Source of the DNA: Bacteriovoracaceae bacterium
GTDB lineage: Bacteria; Bdellovibrionota; Bacteriovoracia; Bacteriovoracales; Bacteriovoracaceae
Direction: 5' to 3'
Assembly: GCA_947442115.1 (NCBI GenBank)
Contig: CANEVK010000149.1
Span: 1-7,299, forward strand
DNA length: 7,299 nt
Positions 1 through 4,441 of the stretch are shown piece by piece. The position numbers and the translations under genes were made by a program. The notes beneath the pieces are model-generated. The model had not been told where the DNA came from and ran no database searches. It saw only the letters and a list, made by a program, of their open reading frames with translations. The stretch's first letter is position 1, and every line of letters starts with the position of its first letter.

Positions 1-29
1 CTAAGATTAGTGCTTATAGAATGGTCTCC

Positions 30-743
30 TCAGAAACACATCACTTCAGACAAAGAGGATCCAAGAAATTCCGTACTAATACTCCCTTTGTATGCTTGAC
101 GAACACGCGGACGATTCCCGAACAATATCGACCAAAAACCATCCCCAAAGCTAGGTGGAACATCGATTAAGTTACTAAAATCAATTTCTAATTTTTTTGT
201 CTTACACTTCAGAAGTCGATTGGTTAGATTACAATTACTAGCAATATCCTTTCCTTTATTAATAGTGACTGAACCTAAATTGCCATTTACGGTTTCAATT
301 TCAATTTCAGTTTTATTTTCTAAGGCTCGACAATAATATTTAATGACACGGTCGAAGTCATAAAAATCTGAATATGCTTCCAAATCTGTAATGTGTGCGC
401 TCTTAGGTTGACCAGAGATCCCTGCACAAGTAACGGAAACTTTAACATCATGATTGTTAAACTGGTAGGATTTAACTTGAATCTGCTCAACTTGCGAGGT
501 TTCAGTGTTGAGACCAAAAAAATGCTTTCTTTCTTTTTCCCATGCCGAAGCAACTTGTCCTTCTTTAATTATGCCTTTTTTAATGGCAATTTCTGTTAAT
601 TGCATGGTCGCAACTTGCGAAGAAAGAACATCACATTCATACCTAATACCATCGTCAAATACACGTGGGCTTGGTCGAGGCGGATCATCTGCAAACGAAA
701 CGACTGAACTGAGTAACATAAAAGCAGTAAGAAAATATTTCAT
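30..743 (-). CDS. Secreted six-cysteine protein of unknown function
   Basis: This encodes a 237-residue protein whose family I do not recognise. Residues 1-18 form a classic Sec signal peptide: a Lys near the N-terminus, a hydrophobic core LTAFMLLSSVV, and the sequence SFA before a probable cleavage site followed by DDPP. The mature part has six cysteines (residues 37, 106, 138, 171, 180 and 236), an even number that fits disulfide bonding in the periplasm or outside the cell. The second half is rich in beta-prone segments and Asn/Lys. An ATG nine codons upstream (position 770) is in frame. I prefer 743 because it puts the signal peptide at the N-terminus; neither start has a strong Shine-Dalgarno sequence. 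The gene is very AT-rich (about 27% G+C in one 60-base line counted by eye) and stands alone on the minus strand. That it is a secreted protein is well supported; its role is unknown. Confidence 0.7.
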   Translation of the reverse strand: MKYFLTAFMLLSSVVSFADDPPRPSPRVFDDGIRYECDVLSSQVATMQLTEIAIKKGIIKEGQVASAWEKERKHFFGLNTETSQVEQIQVKSYQFNNHDVKVSVTCAGISGQPKSAHITDLEAYSDFYDFDRVIKYYCRALENKTEIEIETVNGNLGSVTINKGKDIASNCNLTNRLLKCKTKKLEIDFSNLIDVPPSFGDGFWSILFGNRPRVRQAYKGSISTEFLGSSLSEVMCF

Positions 744-787
744 CACCGATTCCCAACTAATTGGTTCCATTTTGTTTTGAAACCTGG

Positions 788-814
788 TTTATAAATTCGG
801 AAAATTTATATCAA
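788..814 (-). promoter_or_regulatory. Candidate promoter for the secreted-protein gene
   Basis: Read on the minus strand, TTGATA (809-814, five of six matches to the -35 consensus) is followed after 15 bases by TATAAA (788-793, five of six matches to the -10). The spacer is two bases shorter than ideal and the surroundings are very AT-rich, so chance matches are likely. It would place the transcription start about 40 bases before the start codon at 743. Confidence 0.3.
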
Positions 815-1137
815 AAAAATGACTCAAATACTATTTTTTTGAATTTTTTACATATCTTTGAAAATAAAAAGAGAGCTTTTTTTGTGAAAGGGATCATATA
901 GAAAAGATGTGACCGATCACGGAATATCTAACAATGACGAAGGGCTCTGCTTTTTTTCTGATAGGTTGAATTTTACGAGATTGTCTTATTTGAGGAGTTT
1001 GTATCCTTCCTCAGGATATGAAATTTTTCTTGAACAACAATCTAATCCCGTTCGTCAGCCCAATAGCTTCAATGAAGAGTTAAACTGTCTTTTGCTGTTT
1101 GACTCCCTTGAAACTAAGGCCACGAACTATTCGCATA

Positions 1138-1168
1138 TTGAACCTGCTACAATATTTATCTTTATACT
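1138..1168 (+). promoter_or_regulatory. Candidate csbD promoter
   Basis: TTGAAC (1138-1143, four of six to the -35 consensus) and TATACT (1163-1168, five of six to the -10) are separated by 19 bases. Transcription would start near 1175, leaving a leader of about 135 bases before csbD that contains the palindrome at 1181-1198. The -35 match is weak, and a second -10-like TACAAT lies at 1148-1153. An alternative sigma factor is possible for a stress gene but no such motif is recognised. Confidence 0.3.
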
Positions 1169-1180
1169 TACAACACTGCA

Positions 1181-1198
1181 GGGGCAATGAATTGCCCC
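1181..1198. repeat. Perfect 8+8 palindrome in the csbD leader
   Basis: GGGGCAATGAATTGCCCC is an exact inverted repeat with 8-base arms around a central GA. It stands out as a G+C-rich patch in AT-rich DNA, a few bases after the candidate csbD transcription start. No run of T follows on either strand, so it does not look like an intrinsic terminator. An operator or a leader hairpin is more likely. Confidence 0.45.
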
Positions 1199-1256
1199 AT
1201 TATGCCTCAATTGAATATGCTTTTTTCTCTCAAACAATAATGAGTATGGCTTCTGG

Positions 1257-1300
1257 GTTGGTGCGGATTATGCAGTACCAACGGAGACAGGCAATCTCCG
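1257..1300 (+). promoter_or_regulatory. Two abutting hairpins ending at the csbD ribosome site
   Basis: GTTGGT (1257-1262) pairs with ACCAAC (1277-1282), and CGGAGA (1282-1287) pairs with TCTCCG (1295-1300) around a 7-base loop CAGGCAA. The two stems share base 1282. The second stem ends one base before the Shine-Dalgarno AGGAGG (1301-1306). Structure this close to a ribosome binding site can affect initiation. The pairing is visible in the sequence; a regulatory role is inference. Confidence 0.4.
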
Positions 1301-1311
1301 AGGAGGATGAC

Positions 1312-1566
1312 ATGATTAATGAGGAAATGATTAAAGGAAAATGGAAAGAAATTAAGGGAGAGATCAAAACACTTTGGGGGAAGTTGACTGACGATGAATT
1401 GGATAAAACTTCTGGAAACTTAGAATCAATAGCAGGGATTATTCAGCAGCGTTACGGAAGTAAAAAAGAAGAAATCCAAGACAAGCTCCATGGCATTGTT
1501 TTCAAATTTTCCAATAAAACTGCGAACGTCAAAAAATCGATAAAGGATTTATCCGATCACCCATGA
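1312..1566 (+). CDS. CsbD-like stress protein
   Basis: This 84-residue acidic/basic helical protein matches the CsbD-like family: MIKGKWKEIKGEIK at residues 6-19, then WGKLTDDEL (22-30), a glycine-containing helix LESIAGIIQQRYG (37-49) and KKEEIQDK. CsbD proteins are small, abundant proteins induced in general stress responses; their biochemical role is not established. The family is usually about 60-70 residues, so residues 60-84 (rich in Lys, Ser and Asn) are a short C-terminal extension. The start at 1312 is chosen because AGGAGG (1301-1306) sits 5 bases upstream and because the CsbD pattern begins there. An in-frame ATG at 1240 exists but would place the hairpins inside the coding region. 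It is a single gene converging on the radical SAM gene, preceded by a structured leader. Confidence 0.85.
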   Translation: MINEEMIKGKWKEIKGEIKTLWGKLTDDELDKTSGNLESIAGIIQQRYGSKKEEIQDKLHGIVFKFSNKTANVKKSIKDLSDHP

Positions 1567-1632
1567 TGTAATGGTTTTTAGCTCAAGTATTCAAGGACCC
1601 GGTACCAAGAGCTTGCAAAAACAAGAAATTTT

Positions 1633-1665
1633 AGGATCGCAGCAAGTTCTCCAGTTGCGATTCCT
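1633..1665. terminator. Possible hairpin terminator between convergent genes
   Basis: AGGA-TCGCA (1633-1641) pairs with TGCGA-T-TCCT (1656-1665): nine base pairs with one bulged T around a 14-base loop. It lies between the converging csbD and radical SAM genes, where a terminator is expected. On the minus strand the hairpin is followed by TAAAATTTCTTG, a broken U-rich run; on the plus strand there is no U-run. It is therefore more likely to serve the radical SAM gene, if it works at all. Confidence 0.35.
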
Positions 1666-1691
1666 TAACTAGTCTAATCTCAATAAGTATT

Positions 1692-2843
1692 TTAAAAGGG
1701 GGCCAGTCGAAGGTACTTGTTTGCCGTCACGTTCATTTGAATGTGCGGGCAATCAAGACAATGGCAACCCGGAACACTGGTTCCCCGCTTTGAGATATTT
1801 GTTGTGTCCTCGATAAGCTTTGGTGACTCTCGCAAAAATAACTCTTCGTACGGTGTCTGGCGGGTGTTGCCGATTAGTCTTCCCTTACCGCAGGCCAGGA
1901 GCTGGCCCGTATCATCCACCGTCGAAAATAACCATGTGATGTAGCAATCATGTGATTTGTAAAAATCACGGGAGCTGAGAATTTTCTCGGTCACTTCTTT
2001 GGCATTATCGGCTCCCTTGTCTTCATCCTGAGAGATCGCGACAAACTTAAAGTTTGCCACATTCGTCCTTATCCCAAGATCTTTGAAAGACGGTTCAAGC
2101 CTCAAGAGCTTTTCAAGTACCGATTTTTCTTCGCTGGCTGAAAGTTGCAGATGGGGAAAACCGTAGAGCCGTCCAAAAAAAACGTCGCGCGACCTGGTCT
2201 CCCGGGCAAACGCGAGGATGGAATCAAGGTAATCCTGGTTTTGTTTTGAGATGACATTATGAAGAGTCACACTCTCAGGCGCAATTCGGTTATACCAGAT
2301 CAGCCACTCACGCATGCGGGAAAACTTCTCATCCGCCTGAGAAAGAGGCATATGGATGCTCTTCCAGTTCTCTTCCAGCCCGGAGTGCAGCGAAAGCCAC
2401 AAGACCACATTCCGGTCCCGGAAGTATTCCGGGGAAAACTTCCAAAGAGACGTGCCATTGGTCACAATCTTGATCGTTGCCCTGCCGCGACTCTTTTTCC
2501 AGATGTGATCAATCAAATCCGTGAGCTTGGGGTAGAGAGTGGGTTCACCCGTGCTCACAAGATTGATGTTGAGACAAAGAATCTCCAGCGCCGAATCCAC
2601 CTGAGCAGTAAGCTCTTCGAAACTAAGGGTCTGGCGATTTTTGGGAGCACCTTTACCATGGATATCGGTGATGCAGAATTCGCAGGCATGATCACAGCCC
2701 GAAGGGATCGCCATTTGAAGATTGCGGGGACCCAGGAACTGTTTTTTTGACAGCATTCCCAGGAAGGTCAATCCACCCACCACGGCACGGCCCAGAGGCC
2801 GCGGAAGAACGTAAATGACCAAAGTGAAGAGTAATTTTCGCAT
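1692..2843 (-). CDS. Radical SAM protein with SPASM-like C-terminal cysteines
   Basis: This is a 383-residue radical SAM enzyme from the chosen start. The cluster-binding CxxxCxxC is Cys50, Cys54 and Cys57 in PSGCDHACEFC, followed by the GEP motif (STGEPTLYP, residues 98-106) used to bind S-adenosylmethionine. Then come beta strands typical of the barrel: TIKIVTNGTSLW and VVLWLSLHSG. The C-terminus has Cys300, the pattern GQLLACGKG (Cys318) with GN following, and CHCLDC (Cys360, 362, 365). This resembles SPASM or twitch domains that hold auxiliary iron-sulfur clusters in peptide-modifying and related enzymes. The substrate is unknown and no precursor peptide gene is evident nearby. Residues 1-30 are hydrophobic and may bind a membrane. 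The frame is open to an ATG at 3029, but composition drops from about 50-60% G+C in the body to about 33% upstream of 2843, which supports the shorter start; ATG 2756 is another option. No start has a strong ribosome site. Confidence 0.88.
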   Translation of the reverse strand: MRKLLFTLVIYVLPRPLGRAVVGGLTFLGMLSKKQFLGPRNLQMAIPSGCDHACEFCITDIHGKGAPKNRQTLSFEELTAQVDSALEILCLNINLVSTGEPTLYPKLTDLIDHIWKKSRGRATIKIVTNGTSLWKFSPEYFRDRNVVLWLSLHSGLEENWKSIHMPLSQADEKFSRMREWLIWYNRIAPESVTLHNVISKQNQDYLDSILAFARETRSRDVFFGRLYGFPHLQLSASEEKSVLEKLLRLEPSFKDLGIRTNVANFKFVAISQDEDKGADNAKEVTEKILSSRDFYKSHDCYITWLFSTVDDTGQLLACGKGRLIGNTRQTPYEELFLRESPKLIEDTTNISKRGTSVPGCHCLDCPHIQMNVTANKYLRLAPF

Positions 2844-3221
2844 ATAAAATGATACCAAGATTCGGAGAGAAGAAAACAAGCAGTACCGATTATCGAATAT
2901 CATTAAGATAAAAAACTTAGAGTTTGTTAGGCAGGGTAGATGAGTTAATCTATCAAATGGATCAATTAATCTTATTTTCATAAAGCCATTTGGACTGGTA
3001 GCAAGATAATCGTTTGGTGAGGATTCCATAATACGAAAGGTGAATTCTTCGTCTGAATTTTACGATCGAGAATCGTTGATGAGAAAATTATTAACTGAAC
3101 TTCTTACACGAGTCTTTAACTCTGAGTTAGATGAGTAAGTTTATAAAGACTATTTTTTAGAATTGATGTTCCATTTGAAACTAGGCCACCCCGTTTAAAA
3201 GATCTCATTAATAATCATGTT
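2844..3221. other. AT-rich divergent intergenic region
   Basis: This separates the radical SAM gene (minus) from the plus-strand module. It must hold promoters for both directions, but I see no convincing -35/-10 pair. A frame at 3040-3138 (GTG start, TAA end) gives a protein-like 32-residue peptide ending LLTELLTRVFNSELDE; it may be a small gene or the remains of one. The frame of the rha-like gene is open back to a TAA at 3144-3146 but has no usable start codon before 3222. The region also includes the extended 5' frame (to 3029) of the radical SAM gene. Confidence 0.45.
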
Positions 3222-3614
3222 ATGGGCGATGTATGGGTTAGGGATACTCCATTTGGACCTGCAACAGATTCACTAAGAATTGCTGAGAAATTTGAGATGG
3301 AGCATAAACACGTTTTGCGAGCGATCAAAAAATGCATAGACGAACTTTCCGTTCAGCCCAAATTTGGGCTGAATAAAAACATTATAGTAAACGTGTACTT
3401 AGGAGGAGCCAAAGGTAAAGAACGGCAAAATCTCAAATACGATATAACCGAGTTTGGTCTGGCACTTTTACTGCTTTATATCAACACTCCGAAGGCCCGA
3501 TTAATTTCCGCAGAAATCCTCTATCGCTTCTTTATTCTCAAAACATATTTGTCTGAGATGAGTGAAAATCAAATCGGAGCTATTAGAGGACATTATCGAA
3601 AGAAGATGAAGTAA
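3222..3614 (+). CDS. Rha-like phage regulatory protein
   Basis: This 130-residue protein resembles the phage Rha regulatory family (pRha domain). The signature is in order: TDSLRIAEKFEMEHKHVLRAIKKC (residues 15-38), the segment with GKERQNLKYDITEFGLALLLLY (65-86), then a helix PKARLISAEILYRFFILKTYL (90-110). In the family these read as 'S..IAe.fgk.HknVlr.I', 'Y.lt..Gf..L' and 'k...ik..yi..F'. Rha was described from lambdoid phages and satellites, where its production interferes with infection of certain hosts; related proteins are found widely in prophages. There is no Shine-Dalgarno sequence before ATG 3222, yet no other usable in-frame start exists between it and the stop at 3144. The stop overlaps the next start (TAATG), implying coupled translation. 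It opens the plus-strand module. Confidence 0.72.
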   Translation: MGDVWVRDTPFGPATDSLRIAEKFEMEHKHVLRAIKKCIDELSVQPKFGLNKNIIVNVYLGGAKGKERQNLKYDITEFGLALLLLYINTPKARLISAEILYRFFILKTYLSEMSENQIGAIRGHYRKKMK

Positions 3615-3934
3615 TGGGCAGGATCACGGTATCAAAAGAAACACAGAATACATTGGGGGCAATTACAGATCGGATTAATGATGGCTATATAGGAGGCAGG
3701 GTCAATCGAACTCAAATGGCTAATTGGATTTTAAAAAGGTTTCAGAGCGAATTAGATGAAACTCAAATCAAAGAGATTCGGGCTGAGCATTTTGATGAAG
3801 TGGCGATGCTCGAGAACATTTTAAGACAAGCAAAAGAGTCTGGGAAAGTGCCTACTGATTTGAAGGCTTCGCTTCAAAAACAATTTGGTCTGGATGAATC
3901 TCCCAAGAAGAAAGCGGCGAAGGCCTTGACTTAA
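3614..3934 (+). CDS. Small charged protein, possibly DNA-binding accessory factor
   Basis: This 106-residue protein is not assigned to a known family. The N-terminus (ITVSKETQNTLGAITDRIN, residues 4-22) followed by VNRTQMANWILKRFQSEL (30-47) resembles the strand-then-helix layout of small ribbon-helix-helix or mobilisation accessory proteins. A charged helical stretch (TQIKEIRAEHFDEVAMLENILRQAK) comes next, and the tail has a Lys/Ala-rich patch (SPKKKAAKA). The ATG overlaps the stop of the Rha-like gene in TAATG, so the two are probably translated together. The ribbon-helix-helix idea is only a guess from the pattern; a structure prediction would settle it. Confidence 0.65.
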   Translation: MGRITVSKETQNTLGAITDRINDGYIGGRVNRTQMANWILKRFQSELDETQIKEIRAEHFDEVAMLENILRQAKESGKVPTDLKASLQKQFGLDESPKKKAAKALT

Positions 3935-3963
3935 TAAAAAATATGTTTCATCATTGATGAAAC
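3926..3963 (+). promoter_or_regulatory. Promoter overlapped by a 19-bp dyad operator candidate
   Basis: TTGACT (3926-3931, five of six to the -35) is followed by 17 bases and CATCAT (3949-3954, four of six to the -10). The -10 lies inside GTTTCATCATTGATGAAAC (3945-3963), an exact palindrome with 9-base arms and a single central base. A hairpin with a one-base loop cannot form well in RNA, so a protein-binding site is the better reading. It sits 25 bases before an XRE-like regulator gene, an arrangement typical of autorepression. The -35 overlaps the end of the upstream gene. Confidence 0.5.
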
Positions 3964-3987
3964 AACGAAAGTGACCGAAGAGATTAT

Positions 3988-4212
3988 ATGAAAGGCAAAG
4001 AAGTCAGAATAATACGAGAAAAGTTAGGGCTAAACCCTGAAGAATTTGCTGATCTTCTTTGCCTTGCTGGCTACCAAAGCATGATGAATATTGAAAGTGA
4101 CTTTCGCAAACCAAGCAAGTTAGCAGTACGCCTTTTGCGTTACTTGGATGGACAGCAAAAGAAAGCCGCACTGGAATTTATTAAAGAGTTTAATGGTTAT
4201 GAAACTAAATAA
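3988..4212 (+). CDS. XRE-like helix-turn-helix regulator
   Basis: This 74-residue protein fits a minimal XRE/Cro-type DNA-binding domain. GKEVRIIREKLGLNPEEFADLLCL (residues 3-26) gives helix 1 and the start of the helix-turn-helix, and YQSMMNIESDFRKPSKLAVRLLRYL (29-53) gives the recognition helix, the 'ie.g.r.ps' turn and the final helix. The tail is a short charged helix. It likely represses its own promoter through the dyad at 3945-3963, overlapping the candidate -10. The ribosome site is weak (GAAGAG, 3977-3982). It leads the second block of the module and ends 25 bases before the next start. Autoregulation and control of the recombinase are inferred from position. Confidence 0.68.
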   Translation: MKGKEVRIIREKLGLNPEEFADLLCLAGYQSMMNIESDFRKPSKLAVRLLRYLDGQQKKAALEFIKEFNGYETK

Positions 4213-4237
4213 AGTTTTCCAAATTTGGAGTGCAACA

Positions 4238-4441
4238 ATGGCAAAAGCTAAAAAAGCTATTGAACACTTGAGAAAAAATAAAGATATCAAAGTAGAGTTA
4301 ATTCCTGCCTATATTCCACATGAGGAATTTCTTGAGAAGAAGGCAGAGGTGCAAAAGATTCTCGCTAAAATGTTTATTTCTGCTCATCAACGTGGACGAC
4401 CGTCAAAGCGTGATGAAGAGGAGTTAGATTATGTCGCATAA
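4238..4441 (+). CDS. Small basic protein with AT-hook-like RGRP motif
   Basis: This 67-residue lysine-rich protein has no family assignment. It contains a mixed strand/helix segment VELIPAYIPHEEFLEKKAEVQKILAKMF (19-46) and then RGRPSKRDEEE (52-62), where RGRP is the core of an AT-hook that binds the minor groove of AT-rich DNA. The start at 4238 is preceded by GGAG (4227-4230) with 7 bases of spacing; the frame is open further upstream (ATG 4199 and 4148) but those codons overlap the regulator gene and lack ribosome sites. Its last 11 bases overlap the start of the recombinase in another frame, indicating translational coupling. It could be a recombination accessory or directionality factor; this is inferred only from size, charge and position. 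Confidence 0.65.
   Translation: MAKAKKAIEHLRKNKDIKVELIPAYIPHEEFLEKKAEVQKILAKMFISAHQRGRPSKRDEEELDYVA

Larger units (their letters stand above)
771..1311. other. Gene-poor intergenic stretch with regulatory structure
   Basis: No convincing gene is seen between the secreted-protein gene and csbD. The first 130 bases are extremely AT-rich and probably hold the minus-strand promoter. The middle (about 900-1130) has an open frame from a GTG at 909 that lacks a Shine-Dalgarno sequence and has no protein-like pattern. The last 170 bases hold a promoter-like pair, an 8+8 palindrome and two adjacent hairpins, listed separately, which look like the control region of csbD. Confidence 0.5.

Noticed and set aside
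910..921. TGTGA...TCAC motif resembling a CRP or FNR site
   Set aside because: The half-sites are 4 bases apart (CRP needs 6) and the sequence does not match the FNR half-sites.
909..1190. Open frame of 93 codons from GTG
   Set aside because: It has no Shine-Dalgarno sequence, a random-looking amino acid mix and no domain pattern, and its end overlaps the candidate csbD promoter and palindrome.
1099..1311. Extended N-terminus for the CsbD-like protein
   Set aside because: The CsbD pattern begins at 1312, which has AGGAGG 5 bases upstream; the extra codons contain the hairpins and do not resemble the family.
2259..2750. Plus-strand frame of 163 codons inside the radical SAM gene
   Set aside because: It is antisense to a gene with clear catalytic motifs and is a by-product of its G+C-rich codons.
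2844..3029. Extra 62 N-terminal residues for the radical SAM protein
   Set aside because: The composition shifts to AT-rich DNA, no ribosome site precedes 3029, and the residues have no pattern known in the family. Not fully excluded.
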